Source: Rhodopirellula sp.
Lineage (GTDB): Bacteria > Planctomycetota > Planctomycetia > Pirellulales > Pirellulaceae
Length of the DNA: 64,000 nucleotides
Assembly: GCA_002701385.1 (NCBI GenBank)
Contig: NZVD01000057.1
Location: forward strand, 276,608 to 340,607
Reading direction: 5' to 3'
The number at the start of each line of letters is the position of its first letter. Position 1 is the stretch's first letter. Below, piece after piece: positions 20,286 through 29,834 of this stretch. Both the position numbers and the translations under genes were made by a program. Below the pieces are notes generated by a model, which saw only the letters and a list, made by a program, of their open reading frames with translations, was not told where the DNA came from and made no database searches.

Positions 20286-20358
20286 AGGGGTGTAGCTCAA
20301 TTGGCAGAGCACTGGTTTCCAAAACCAGCGGTTGCGGGTTCAAGTCCCTCCGCCCCTG
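20286..20358 (+). tRNA. tRNA-Trp (CCA)
   Basis: The 73-base cloverleaf has the acceptor pair AGGGGTG/CGCCCCT and the anticodon stem CTGGT/ACCAG with loop TTCCAAA (anticodon CCA). Unlike the other four tRNAs here, the 3' CCA is encoded (20359-20361). It starts 22 bases after tuf and is probably cotranscribed with it. Confidence 0.97.
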
Positions 20359-20361
20359 CCA

Positions 20362-20734
20362 TATAATCCTTGATCCGAGCTGCAGGATTGACACCTGCTT
20401 CTCGGGTTGGGGAACTTAAAATTTGAATATTTAACACTGATTTACTCATCGTACGAGATGGATCTGTTACACGTACGAGAGTTTCCACCGCAAGGTGGAC
20501 AGCGCAATCCGAACGCTGGATGATGATTCGGGGATTGTGTTGAAATAGAGTCAGGGTCGCAGGGAAACCTCGACAGAAAATCTGATTCTAGTTGGCCTGA
20601 TGGACTCAGCCGGGATTATCACAGCGGGAAACTGTGGTAGCACTCACTGAATTCTATTGCTTCTGAGGCTGAGTAGTCGGTTAGTAACCCGAGTTCTATA
20701 TGGATTCGGATATTAATTGGATGACAACGACGTA
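20362..20734 (+). other. secE leader region with hairpin and direct repeat
   Basis: This 373-base spacer has no convincing gene. CGTACGAGA occurs twice (20450-20458 and 20472-20480), 22 bases apart, about two helical turns. Just downstream TCCACC-GCAA-GGTGGA (20484-20499) forms a 6-pair hairpin with a GNRA tetraloop. These could be an operator and an RNA element in the secE-nusG leader. No good promoter was recognised. Confidence 0.45.
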
Positions 20735-21211
20735 ATGTCCAAAAACCCAAATTCGCAGTCTTCTGCTAAATCAGATCAGGCTGTTGTCAATGAATCGCTG
20801 TTTAAGACTTTGTTGAGTGCCACTCGGCACCGTCCCACCATGGGATTGGTGACGCGGCGAACGACAATGTTGACATTATTTATTGTATTTGGGCTGGGGA
20901 TATGGTCACTCAACATCTGGGCCACAAGTAATTCACAGAACGAGTTTCTGATGAATAACGGAAATACTATTTGTGGAGTCCTGGCAGTGGCTTCTATCTG
21001 GTTTAGTTACCGCATTGTGCACTGGTTCAAATTCGCTGAATTTCTGATCGCAGTGCAGAACGAAATGACCAAAGTATCTTGGCCCAAACGCCCGGAGCTT
21101 CTGCGTAGTTCATTCGTTGTGATCTTAACAATGTTTTTATTTACAGCAGCTTTATTCGGGTATGACCTGATCTGGCAGTTGTTATTGCGGGCCATCGGTA
21201 TCACCGCCTAA
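20735..21211 (+). CDS. secE: preprotein translocase subunit SecE
   Basis: SecE is the small subunit of the SecYEG channel. The 158-residue protein has three hydrophobic segments (about 45-63, 79-95 and 124-152). Before the last is the conserved amphipathic SecE motif, NEMTKVSWPKRPEL (109-122). The three-helix form resembles E. coli SecE rather than the one-helix form. A TTG at 20717 would add six residues. ATG 20735 is preferred, but neither has a strong ribosome-binding site. nusG follows, as in most bacteria. Confidence 0.93.
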   Translation: MSKNPNSQSSAKSDQAVVNESLFKTLLSATRHRPTMGLVTRRTTMLTLFIVFGLGIWSLNIWATSNSQNEFLMNNGNTICGVLAVASIWFSYRIVHWFKFAEFLIAVQNEMTKVSWPKRPELLRSSFVVILTMFLFTAALFGYDLIWQLLLRAIGITA

Positions 21212-21348
21212 TTGCGGCATACAGGTACGACCCTCAGACCAACCCCTCTTTACATTCCTGAACTACGTGTCTGTTTTGTGAAGAATGAGCCAACCAAGCT
21301 GTAGCCTGGCAGACATGTCAGGAGTATTTGTGTTTCGGAGTTTTAACC

Positions 21349-22440
21349 GTGAACGAATTTCAAGACGAATCCAATGAGTCGTTAGAACCACAGGCGGATC
21401 CAATGCCTGAGGCTGGCGAGAATATTTCTCAGGACTCTCAAGAATCTCAAGATTCACAACAGGACACTCAGGAATCCGCTCCTGGAGTATCTGGCTCTGA
21501 TACCGTGGAATCAGCAGAACCTGCTCAACCGGAAGACGAGTCCTCCGAGCAAGTCGAAGCAGCACCTAGCGAACAGCCTGACGAGATTGACGGCGAAGTA
21601 GTTGACGAAGTCGAAGAAGAAGCGGAAACCGAGGCAGAAACCGAGTCAGACAACAGCACTGAAGATGCTGACGAGGCGACTGAAGCAGAAGCTGTAGAAG
21701 AAGACAGCTCGACTGAAGAAGCGGAAGCCGAGGATGATGGCAACGACGAAGCTCCGGAAGAAGTTGCTGAGGAAGTCGTGGAACCGGAAGCTGAAGCTGA
21801 GCCTGAACCAGAGCCTGAAACCGAGTCAGATGACAGTGCTGAAGATGCGCCTTTCGACCCACATAACATTCCCAAGAAATATGACAGCCAAACTTTTGAG
21901 TGGTACATCCTGAAAGTTCAGGTGAATCGTGAAACTTCGATTCGCGATGGATTATTACGACGCATCAAGATGGAAGGCTTAGAGGAATACTTTGAAGAAG
22001 TAATCGTTCCGACCGAAGACATTGTCGAGTTCACTCGCAGTGGAAAACGTAAAGTCGTCAAACGCAAGCTCTACCCTGGTTACATCATGGTCAATATGAT
22101 GTTGCAGGATGACTCGTGGTTCCTTGTTCGTGAGACTCCAGGGATCGGTGATTTCACCGGAACGTTAGGAAAGCCCTCGCCAATGCCGGCCGATGAAGTG
22201 GAACGCATCCTGAGTGTCGCTCAGCCTGAAGAAGAGGCGGATGGAGAAGAACCGCAATTGAAAACTGCGATTCCTTTCAAGGCAGGTGACCGGGTTCGCG
22301 TGAAGGATGGAAACTTCCAAAACTTCGAAGGTGAAGTAGATGGTATTGACGAAGCCAACGGCCGAGTTACTCTAATCATCAACATCTTCGGTCGAAGTAC
22401 GCCAGTGGAACTTGAACACTGGCAAATTGAAGAGATTTAA
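21349..22440 (+). CDS. nusG: transcription factor NusG with long acidic N-terminal extension
   Basis: NusG binds RNA polymerase and links it to Rho or the ribosome. The NGN domain begins near residue 183 (FEWYILKVQVNRE), and a C-terminal KOW domain follows (FKAGDRVRVKDGNFQNFEG). At 363 residues the protein is twice the usual length because of about 175 N-terminal residues. These are rich in Glu, Asp, Ser and Ala and have no Lys or Arg before residue 176. A motif ETESD(N/D)S(T/A)EDA is repeated within it (about 97-107 and 157-167). GTG 21349 is chosen for its CGGAG site 8 bases upstream. A TTG at 21328 is possible. Confidence 0.95.
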   Translation: MNEFQDESNESLEPQADPMPEAGENISQDSQESQDSQQDTQESAPGVSGSDTVESAEPAQPEDESSEQVEAAPSEQPDEIDGEVVDEVEEEAETEAETESDNSTEDADEATEAEAVEEDSSTEEAEAEDDGNDEAPEEVAEEVVEPEAEAEPEPEPETESDDSAEDAPFDPHNIPKKYDSQTFEWYILKVQVNRETSIRDGLLRRIKMEGLEEYFEEVIVPTEDIVEFTRSGKRKVVKRKLYPGYIMVNMMLQDDSWFLVRETPGIGDFTGTLGKPSPMPADEVERILSVAQPEEEADGEEPQLKTAIPFKAGDRVRVKDGNFQNFEGEVDGIDEANGRVTLIINIFGRSTPVELEHWQIEEI

Positions 22441-22550
22441 GAAATACAACTGACAGGAGTCAGCGGCGTTCGGTAATGAAACCGGATTGCTTTGCAGGCT
22501 TCCGCATTTAGACAACCGATCACAACTGTGATTTTTAATGGTGACTTGAA

Positions 22551-22976
22551 ATGGCAAAAGAAGTAGTAGGAGAAACAAAGTTCCAGGTTCCTGGTGGACA
22601 GGCAACGCCTGCCCCACCTGTAGGTACAGCACTCGGTAAATTCGGAGTGAACCTTGGGGATTTTGTCACTCAATTCAATGACCGTACACGTGAACTCAAT
22701 GGAACGCCTGTTCCGGTAATCGTGACCGTTTACAACGACCGTAGCTTTGACTTTATTGTCAAGAGTCCTCCGGCAGCCTCGCTTCTCAAAGAAGCAGCAG
22801 GAATCGCTAAAGGTTCCGGAGAGCCTCATGTGACTAAAGTTGGCTCCGTGACGATCGATCAGGTGGATGAAATCATCAAAGTCAAAATGGCCGACCTGAA
22901 CGCTCGCGATACAGAACATGCTCGCAATATCATCAAAGGTACTGCTCGTAGCATGGGTATCACCGTAGAAGAATAA
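22551..22976 (+). CDS. rplK: 50S ribosomal protein L11
   Basis: L11 forms the GTPase-associated stalk base with 23S rRNA and L10. The 141-residue protein is of normal length and keeps the proline-rich N-terminal domain ([19 protein letters not shown]) and the C-terminal rRNA-binding domain. It lies 110 bases after nusG, with a small CTGAC-AGGA-GTCAG hairpin (22450-22463) in the spacer. It is the first gene of the L11-L1-L10-L7/L12 set. Confidence 0.98.
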   Translation: MAKEVVGETKFQVPGGQATPAPPVGTALGKFGVNLGDFVTQFNDRTRELNGTPVPVIVTVYNDRSFDFIVKSPPAASLLKEAAGIAKGSGEPHVTKVGSVTIDQVDEIIKVKMADLNARDTEHARNIIKGTARSMGITVEE

Positions 22977-23016
22977 CAACACAGAAAACCACTAATTCAT
23001 ACTGGTAAATAAACAG

Positions 23017-23697
23017 ATGGCTAAGAAATCAAAACGATATCTGGCACAACTTGAGAAAGCCGAAGCTGCGGGAGCAGTGAACGTGGCGGATGCAGTTGGC
23101 CTGCTGAAATCTTTTGGTGATACAAAATTCGACCAAACCGTTGAAGTACACATGCACCTGGGTGTGGATCCAAAGCAGGCAGACCAAATCATTCGTGGCT
23201 CGCTCGCGCTAACCCATGGTATCGGTCGTGAACTAAAAATTGTTGTTTTTGCCAAGGGCGACAACGCCTCGGCCGCAGAAGCAGCTGGTGCTGACGAAGT
23301 TGGTGCCGAAGAGTTGGCTAAGAAGATCAGCGATGGCTGGACAGACTTTGATGTCTGTATTGCCACACCTGACATGATGGGTCTTGTCGGACCGCTCGGT
23401 AAAGTCCTCGGTCCTCGTGGCTTGATGCCTTCACCTCGAGCAGGAACTGTGTCTCCTGATGTGGCTCGGGTTGTGGGTGAATACAAGGCTGGGAAGATAG
23501 AATTCCGAAACGACGGTGGAGGTAATGTCCACGCGGTGGTAGGTCGTCTGAGCTTTGAGCCAAACCAGCTTGAAGAGAATATCAATGAATTCATTGATCA
23601 CATCGATTCGCTCAAGCCGGCCACGATCAAAGGTACTTATGTGAAGAGTATCTTTGTGTGTGCCACCATGAGTCCCGGAATTGAAGTTGCACTTTAA
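23017..23697 (+). CDS. rplA: 50S ribosomal protein L1
   Basis: L1 binds the mobile L1 stalk of 23S rRNA and in many bacteria represses its own operon. The 226-residue protein has the usual two-domain length, including the conserved [20 protein letters not shown] block. It starts 40 bases after rplK, so cotranscription is likely. I did not recognise a clear copy of the L1 operator before rplK. Confidence 0.98.
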   Translation: MAKKSKRYLAQLEKAEAAGAVNVADAVGLLKSFGDTKFDQTVEVHMHLGVDPKQADQIIRGSLALTHGIGRELKIVVFAKGDNASAAEAAGADEVGAEELAKKISDGWTDFDVCIATPDMMGLVGPLGKVLGPRGLMPSPRAGTVSPDVARVVGEYKAGKIEFRNDGGGNVHAVVGRLSFEPNQLEENINEFIDHIDSLKPATIKGTYVKSIFVCATMSPGIEVAL

Positions 23698-23783
23698 TAC
23701 AAAAGGTTTGAAACCAATTTGGCCAAACTCTGAAAGGTTCAGAACCCGGTCGAAAACGGACATTCATAAATAAGTACGAAACC

Positions 23784-24476
23784 ATGAGTAAATTCGTCAA
23801 AAACCTGATCGTCGATCAGATCAAAAAAGAACTCGCCGAAGTTGAAGATTGTGTACTCGTCAACGTCATCGGTCTCGATGCCGGAGAGTCAGGTCAGCTT
23901 CGCGATCGGTTACATGAAAAGAACATCAACATCCGCGTTGTCAAAAAGAGTTTAGCGGTCAGAGCTACCGAGGGTACGAGCCTTGCTCCTGCCTTTGCAG
24001 AGACATCCGGAAGTATTGCCGTCTGTTGGGGTGGCAGTGATTTCGTCTCGATGGTCAAAGAGCTTGTCGACATTGACAAAGACGAAGATAACTTCGAAGC
24101 ATTCGCCGCTTGCGGTGGAGTGCTGGACGGTGAAGCCCTAACAGCAGAAGCTGTTACCGAAATCAGCAAATGGCCGACCCGTGAAGAAGTACTCGCCACA
24201 TTGGTTGGTCAGTTGCTTGGCCCCGGAGCCACTCTGGCAAGTCAGTTGGGCGGCCCTGGAGGCACCTTGGCTGCTCAGATCAGCGAGATCGATGGCAGTG
24301 GTGCAGATGCATCTGGCGAAGCGGAAGCAGAGCTCCCTGTGGAAGAAGCTCCGGCTGAAGAAGCAGGTGCTGAAGAAGAAGCACCGGCTGAAGAAGAATC
24401 AACAGAAGAGGCACCTGCCGAAGAAGCAAGTGCTGACGCTGAAGAAGAGGATGCTGAAGAAGCATCTGACGAATAA
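23784..24476 (+). CDS. rplJ: 50S ribosomal protein L10 with acidic C-terminal tail
   Basis: L10 anchors the L7/L12 stalk to the 50S subunit. Residues 1 to about 170 form a normal L10, including the helical segment that carries L7/L12 dimers. Residues 171-230 form a tail rich in Glu, Ala and Pro with no Lys or Arg (EEAPAEE-like units). It makes the protein about 60 residues longer than usual. It lies 86 bases after rplA and 145 bases before rplL. Confidence 0.96.
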   Translation: MSKFVKNLIVDQIKKELAEVEDCVLVNVIGLDAGESGQLRDRLHEKNINIRVVKKSLAVRATEGTSLAPAFAETSGSIAVCWGGSDFVSMVKELVDIDKDEDNFEAFAACGGVLDGEALTAEAVTEISKWPTREEVLATLVGQLLGPGATLASQLGGPGGTLAAQISEIDGSGADASGEAEAELPVEEAPAEEAGAEEEAPAEEESTEEAPAEEASADAEEEDAEEASDE

Positions 24477-24621
24477 GTTTGTTTTCTGGCCCCGGCGTTG
24501 GGAGTCAGAGAATTTTGAATACAAATGTTTTTTTGTTTTTGCAGTCGGAAAACACCCAGTAGGTTCAGTTCCGTAGGGTTTCCGAATTGCCCAGATAAAG
24601 TGAGAAAGGCTTAATCTGAAA

Positions 24622-25035
24622 ATGTCTGACGAAGCAGCAACAGTAGAAGTATCTGCCGAAATCAAAGGCTTAGGCGATCAGCTTGTCGAGTTAACTCTCA
24701 AGCAAGCCAAAGAACTCAGTGACTACCTCAAAGACGAGCACGGTATTGAAGCCGCAGCTGGTGGTGGTGCAGTTGTCGTAGCAGCTGGCGGTGCCGGCGG
24801 CGACGGTGGTGCAGCCGAAGAGAAAACTGAATTCAACGTGGTTCTAACCGGATTTGGCGACAAGAAATTGAATGTCGTTAAAGAAGTTAAGAACATCACT
24901 GGTCAAAGCCTGATGGATGCCAAGAAGCTTGTTGAAGGTGTACCTGCCACAATTAAAGAAGGTGCAGCTAAAGACGAAGCTGAAGCAATCAAAGAGAAGC
25001 TTGAAGAAGCAGGCGGTTCTGTCGAACTTCAATAG
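24622..25035 (+). CDS. rplL: 50S ribosomal protein L7/L12
   Basis: L7/L12 forms the multimeric stalk that recruits and activates translation GTPases. The 137-residue protein has an N-terminal dimerisation helix region, a Gly/Ala hinge ([20 protein letters not shown], about 45-64) and the conserved C-terminal domain ([20 protein letters not shown]). It is slightly longer than E. coli L12, mostly in the hinge. It is followed by a 956-base spacer before rpoB. Confidence 0.98.
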   Translation: MSDEAATVEVSAEIKGLGDQLVELTLKQAKELSDYLKDEHGIEAAAGGGAVVVAAGGAGGDGGAAEEKTEFNVVLTGFGDKKLNVVKEVKNITGQSLMDAKKLVEGVPATIKEGAAKDEAEAIKEKLEEAGGSVELQ

Positions 25036-25991
25036 TTCGTCATGAATCGTAGGTGGGTGGGATTGATCACGAACCTTCTCCTCGGGCTTATATGATTTAT
25101 TGCTAACGGTCTAGCATCTTTTGCCAAAGGCCAGCGGCAACAAACAAGCTTCGGTGCGGTCACACGAATCAATCTCCCTCGATCTTCTGGTTTTTCCATA
25201 ATGGTTGGAGCCTGCGCAGCAAACTGCGTCATGCTTCCTCATTGGATTCCAGTAAAAACGGTGGATATTCAGACCAATTAGTCGTTACACTGAAGCGTTG
25301 ATTTAAACGTCTGAAGTGAACTTGTTGGTAAAGCCTGATCATTTCAGGCGTATTGAATCTCCGGAACTAGTACATTGGCAGCCCGAGTTAGGGTTTCCCG
25401 CCCCGGTTAAAGATTAATCAGCCGGGATTGTGAAAGGTGGTCGTTTGACGCAGGTTAGTATCGCCAGAAGTTTTTCAAAAAAAATCTTCGACGAATACAA
25501 AGCCCCAAGAATCGCTGCGCAGAATGTGCGCGCTGATTGGAAGACCTGTGTTACTAAACAACCTATTTCACAATTCCTCATGAATAATTTGGCCTTTGCT
25601 ACAACTAGTTCTTCGCCAATGCAATCCTTTGATCCCAATCCATATAGATTTGTTTCGCCCCTCTGCTTACCGCAGTCCGGCGGGAAATCGCTTTCCGCAC
25701 AACCAGATCAATTCTAAAGCATGCCCACTCCCCAGTTCGGAGTGGCATGCTTTGTTTTATGAATCAACTTTACGTTGTGACTTGGAATCGAATTCCACAA
25801 ATGGCTGCAAAAACGGGCTAAGTCCGTTTGCCAAATCGAGCGACTTGGTAGTAATGACCAGGTCGTGAGCAGAGTTTTGAAATTACCGCATACCTTTACG
25901 TTTTTTACCGACCCAATTAACGACGTGAAACCGTAAGCGCGTCGTGCCCCCGCAATGCCGGCACGATTCCTTTTGACAACGGAGCAACAAC
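25036..25991 (+). other. long rplL-rpoB spacer
   Basis: This spacer of about 950 bases is unusually long for rplL-rpoB. It contains a strong terminator-like hairpin at 25716-25758, described separately. A 95-codon frame (25430-25717) ends exactly where the hairpin starts, but it has no convincing start or family likeness. No tRNA, promoter or known riboswitch was recognised. Confidence 0.5.
25716..25758 (+). terminator. terminator or attenuator upstream of rpoB
   Basis: The left arm AAAGCATGCCCACTCC (25716-25731) pairs with GGAGTGGCATGCTTT (25739-25753) with a single bulged C, giving 15 base pairs around a 7-base loop. GTTTTAT follows. The T-run is interrupted by one G, so partial rather than full termination is plausible. 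It lies about 230 bases before rpoB. Confidence 0.7.
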
Positions 25992-28900
25992 ATGCCAATT
26001 AAAGCACAACGTCGCCTCGAGCCTACCAATATCCATCGCTTCGGCCGTGGTTATGATGCTCATCCGATTCCGGACCTAACCGCAATCCAGACTGCCAGCT
26101 ATGAAGCTTTCCAGCAGGCAGCAACGGATCCGGCTAAACGCAAGGAACAGGGGCTTGAAGGAGTACTGCAGGAAATCTTCCCTGTAGAAAGTTACGACAA
26201 ACAGCTCACTCTTGACTATCTGGATTACGATCTGGGCAAGCCACGTTACACCCCGGAAGAATGCCGTCAATTGCGATTGACCTACGGGCGTCCACTCAAA
26301 GTGAAGCTCCGGCTCAATAAGGAAGAGCCCATTGAGGAAGCAGTCTATCTGGGCGACCTCCCCGTCATGATGGGTGGTGGTGAATTCATCATCAATGGTG
26401 CCGAGCGTGTCGTTGTCAGCCAGTTACACCGGTCACCTGGTGTTGACTTTGTGATGGAAGCGGACACAACCACCGATCGGAAGTTAGCCAGTTGCCGGGT
26501 AATTCCTGAGCGTGGTAGTTGGATCGAAGTTAATGTAACGAAGAAAGATCTGCTGAGCATCCGCATCGACCAGAGCGGCAAGTTTTCGGCAATGACACTT
26601 CTGCGAGCGATGGGTCCTGAATACAGTTCGGACGCTGACATTCTGCGAACGTTCTATGACACTCAAGAAGAAACCGTCAAGGATGGGCGTAGTGTCAGCA
26701 AGATCGAAGGTAAGAAAACGGTTGACGATGTGGTTTATCCCTCCAGCAGCGAACGAGCTGGTGAAATCATTCTGGAAGCCGGCCAAAAGATCACTCGCAA
26801 TGCAGCTGAATTAATCTGTACTTCAGGCCTCGACAAAATCGAGGTCATGGAAGACACCAAAAGCAACTTGATTTTTAATTCGCTGGAAGATGATACCACC
26901 AGTAGTCATGAAGAAGCGTTGTTGCGAATCTATCAACGTCTTCGTCCCGGAAATCCTCCACAGCTTGAAAAGGCACGGACATTGTTCCAGGAGAAGTTCT
27001 TTGATTCCAACCGCTATCGTTTAGGACGTGTCGGACGATTCCGTATTAATCGAAAGTTTGGTTTGTCGGTTCCGGAAGCGGAGATGACATTACGTCCGGA
27101 AGACCTGATTGCTTCGATCGAATATCTGATCGGGCTCACCATTCAGGACTCCGACATGAATCTCCAAAAGTATCAAATTCTAAAATGTGATTACATTCAC
27201 GTGGATGACATTGATAACCTTGGAAATCGTCGTTTGCGTACGATTGATGAATTGGCTTCGGATGAATTGCGAAAAGGGTTCCTGAAATTACGACGAACGG
27301 TTCAGGAACGTATGAGCATGAAAGACCAGGAGGATATGACGCCTCGTAGCCTGATCAATCCCAAGAGTATTTCTGCTGCGATCGAGTATTTCTTTGGCCG
27401 TGGTGAATTGTCACAGGTGGTTGACCAAACCAACCCACTTAGCCAGCTGACTCATGAACGTCGTTTATCGGCATTGGGCCCTGGTGGTTTGAATCGTAAG
27501 CGAGCAGGCTTTGAAGTGCGTGACGTACACATTTCGCACTACGGAAGAATTTGTCCGATTGAAACGCCTGAAGGAACCAATATTGGTCTGATTTCAAGCC
27601 TAGCTATATATGCCAGTGTGGATGATTACGGCTTCCTGGTTACTCCTTACCGAAAGGTTAATAAGGGTCGTGTGACCGACGAGATCTGCACCTTACGGGC
27701 GGATGAGGAAGCGAATGCATTTGTAGCACCAGCCGATATCGCTGTTGATGGCAGCAAAATCGTTGGCGGTCCTAACCTGATCGCTCGTATTCGTGGTGAC
27801 TTCCGAATCGTTAATCCGGAAGAAATCGAATACATGGACATCGCACCATGTCAGATGGTTGGTGTCTCGGCCAACTTGATTCCATTCCTGGAACATGACG
27901 ATGCAAACCGAGCTTTGATGGGTTCTAACATGCAGCGGCAGGCCGTACCTCTTTTGGAAGCCGAGCCTCCAATCGTTGGTACCGGTATGGAACGCCATAT
28001 CGCTCAGAACTCCAGTATGGTGGTTCGAGCTCAGAACTCTGGCCGTATCAACCAGGTGGATGCGACTCAGATTACGGTGGGTAACACCGTTCACAAACTG
28101 AAGAAGTATGTCGGTCTGAATGAGCGAACCTGTAACAATCAAAAACCGATTGTGGCATTGGGTGACAAAGTCGAAGCCGGGCAGGTTATCGCCGACGGAG
28201 CAGCCACTCGTAAGGGTGAGTTAGCACTGGGTCGCAACGTGCTTGTTGGTTTCATGTCCTATGAAGGATACAACTTTGAAGACGCGATCATCATTAGTGA
28301 AGAATTGGTGGTCAATGACGTCTACACGTCAATTCACATTGAAGAATACGATGTGGAAATTCGTGAAACTAAGCTGGGTCGTGAAGAGTTCACTCGTGAC
28401 ATTCCTAATGTCAGCGAAAAAATGCTTCGCAACCTAGATGACAACGGAATTGTTCAGGTGGGTACTTATGTCAAACCTGGCGACATTCTGGTTGGTAAGG
28501 TTTCACCAAAATCCAAAACGGAATTAACTCCGGAAGAAAAACTTCTACACGCGATCTTCGGTCGTGCGGGTGAAGACGTGAAAAACGACTCACTCGAAGT
28601 ACCATCGGGCGTGGAAGGGATTGTGATCGAGACCGAGAAATTCTCGCGACGAATGAGTTTGTCAGACGCCGAACGTAAGATTTTTGAGAAGGATCTTAAA
28701 GAAGCGGAAACAGCTGGTAATGCAAATGTCGTTGAGTGTTTCCTGGAAATGATCGGCGAAATGGAAGGAGTACTGGGTCGTAAGCTGAGCGACGAAGATG
28801 GAACTCCTTACCGCACCAACGACGACATCAAGTATCTTGCCGAAGTCGCGGAACACTTCCGAGTTGACAGTGTCACAGGATCCATGCGAAGCGCCGATGC

Positions 28901-29753
28901 CGTGACCAAGATTACTAAGATTCACAAGGCGCATCTGGGAGGTCTGGAACAGGCTATCGATGTACGTGACCGTGAACTCAACACCATGAAACGTGGTGAT
29001 GAACTTCGCAGCGGCGTGTTACAGATGGTCAAAGTCTATATTGCCACCAAGCGGACGATTTCCGTCGGTGACAAAATGGCCGGACGCCACGGTAACAAGG
29101 GGGTGATCGCCAAGATCCTTCCTGTGGAAGACATGCCGTTTCTGGAAGATGGTACGCCGATCCAGATCATGTTGAATCCACTTGGTGTTCCCAGTCGTAT
29201 GAACGTGGGACAGATTTTGGAAACCCACCTCGGATGGGCTGGTGCCAGACTTGGCACACAATTCCAAACACCAATTTTCGATGGTGCGAAAGAAGGCGAA
29301 ATTAATGAATGGCTGGATAAAGCAGACTTGCCGTCTCACGGTAAGGTCTCTTTATACGACGGTCGTACAGGCGAATCGATGGAACAGGAAACCACGGTTG
29401 GCTATATCTACATGTTGAAGCTTCACCATCTGGTGGATGATAAGGTTCATGCTCGAAGCACCGGACCTTACTCGCTGATTACTCAGCAACCACTCGGCGG
29501 TAAAGCACGATTTGGTGGACAGCGATTTGGAGAAATGGAAGTTTGGGCTTTGGAAGCATACGGAGCCGCTTACATTCTTCAGGAATTACTGACCGTCAAG
29601 AGTGACGACGTGGAAGGCCGTACCAAGATTTACGAATCGATGGTGAAAGGTGAAAACACGCTCGAAGCCGGCACTCCTGCCAGTTTCGACGTGCTCACAA
29701 ACGAGATTCGTGGTCTGGCTCTGAATATGCAGCTCGAAAAACGACGCGTCTAA
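25992..29753 (+). CDS. rpoB: DNA-directed RNA polymerase subunit beta
   Basis: This is the 1253-residue beta subunit of RNA polymerase. It contains the rifampicin-pocket block ([20 protein letters not shown]), the invariant [18 protein letters not shown] block and [13 protein letters not shown]. The pocket keeps the Asp, His and Ser that correspond to E. coli D516, H526 and S531, so no classic resistance change is seen at those three sites. ATG 25992 follows a GGAG site. rpoC follows after 81 bases. Upstream is the long spacer with a probable attenuator. Confidence 0.99.
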   Translation: MPIKAQRRLEPTNIHRFGRGYDAHPIPDLTAIQTASYEAFQQAATDPAKRKEQGLEGVLQEIFPVESYDKQLTLDYLDYDLGKPRYTPEECRQLRLTYGRPLKVKLRLNKEEPIEEAVYLGDLPVMMGGGEFIINGAERVVVSQLHRSPGVDFVMEADTTTDRKLASCRVIPERGSWIEVNVTKKDLLSIRIDQSGKFSAMTLLRAMGPEYSSDADILRTFYDTQEETVKDGRSVSKIEGKKTVDDVVYPSSSERAGEIILEAGQKITRNAAELICTSGLDKIEVMEDTKSNLIFNSLEDDTTSSHEEALLRIYQRLRPGNPPQLEKARTLFQEKFFDSNRYRLGRVGRFRINRKFGLSVPEAEMTLRPEDLIASIEYLIGLTIQDSDMNLQKYQILKCDYIHVDDIDNLGNRRLRTIDELASDELRKGFLKLRRTVQERMSMKDQEDMTPRSLINPKSISAAIEYFFGRGELSQVVDQTNPLSQLTHERRLSALGPGGLNRKRAGFEVRDVHISHYGRICPIETPEGTNIGLISSLAIYASVDDYGFLVTPYRKVNKGRVTDEICTLRADEEANAFVAPADIAVDGSKIVGGPNLIARIRGDFRIVNPEEIEYMDIAPCQMVGVSANLIPFLEHDDANRALMGSNMQRQAVPLLEAEPPIVGTGMERHIAQNSSMVVRAQNSGRINQVDATQITVGNTVHKLKKYVGLNERTCNNQKPIVALGDKVEAGQVIADGAATRKGELALGRNVLVGFMSYEGYNFEDAIIISEELVVNDVYTSIHIEEYDVEIRETKLGREEFTRDIPNVSEKMLRNLDDNGIVQVGTYVKPGDILVGKVSPKSKTELTPEEKLLHAIFGRAGEDVKNDSLEVPSGVEGIVIETEKFSRRMSLSDAERKIFEKDLKEAETAGNANVVECFLEMIGEMEGVLGRKLSDEDGTPYRTNDDIKYLAEVAEHFRVDSVTGSMRSADAVTKITKIHKAHLGGLEQAIDVRDRELNTMKRGDELRSGVLQMVKVYIATKRTISVGDKMAGRHGNKGVIAKILPVEDMPFLEDGTPIQIMLNPLGVPSRMNVGQILETHLGWAGARLGTQFQTPIFDGAKEGEINEWLDKADLPSHGKVSLYDGRTGESMEQETTVGYIYMLKLHHLVDDKVHARSTGPYSLITQQPLGGKARFGGQRFGEMEVWALEAYGAAYILQELLTVKSDDVEGRTKIYESMVKGENTLEAGTPASFDVLTNEIRGLALNMQLEKRRV

Positions 29754-29834
29754 TCAGAGTTTTCCTTTCCTAACAAACACCCAACCCTGTTAACCCCAAA
29801 CCGGTTAATGTGATCCCAAAAGGAGCACGAGCAA

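Noticed and set aside
21525-21908. Serine-rich minus-strand frame opposite nusG
   Set aside because: It is the complement of the GAA/GCT-rich acidic extension, so its low complexity is a by-product.
25430-25717. 95-codon open frame before the rpoB attenuator
   Set aside because: It starts with GTG lacking a proper ribosome-binding site and shows no family likeness. Its end at the hairpin could be chance.
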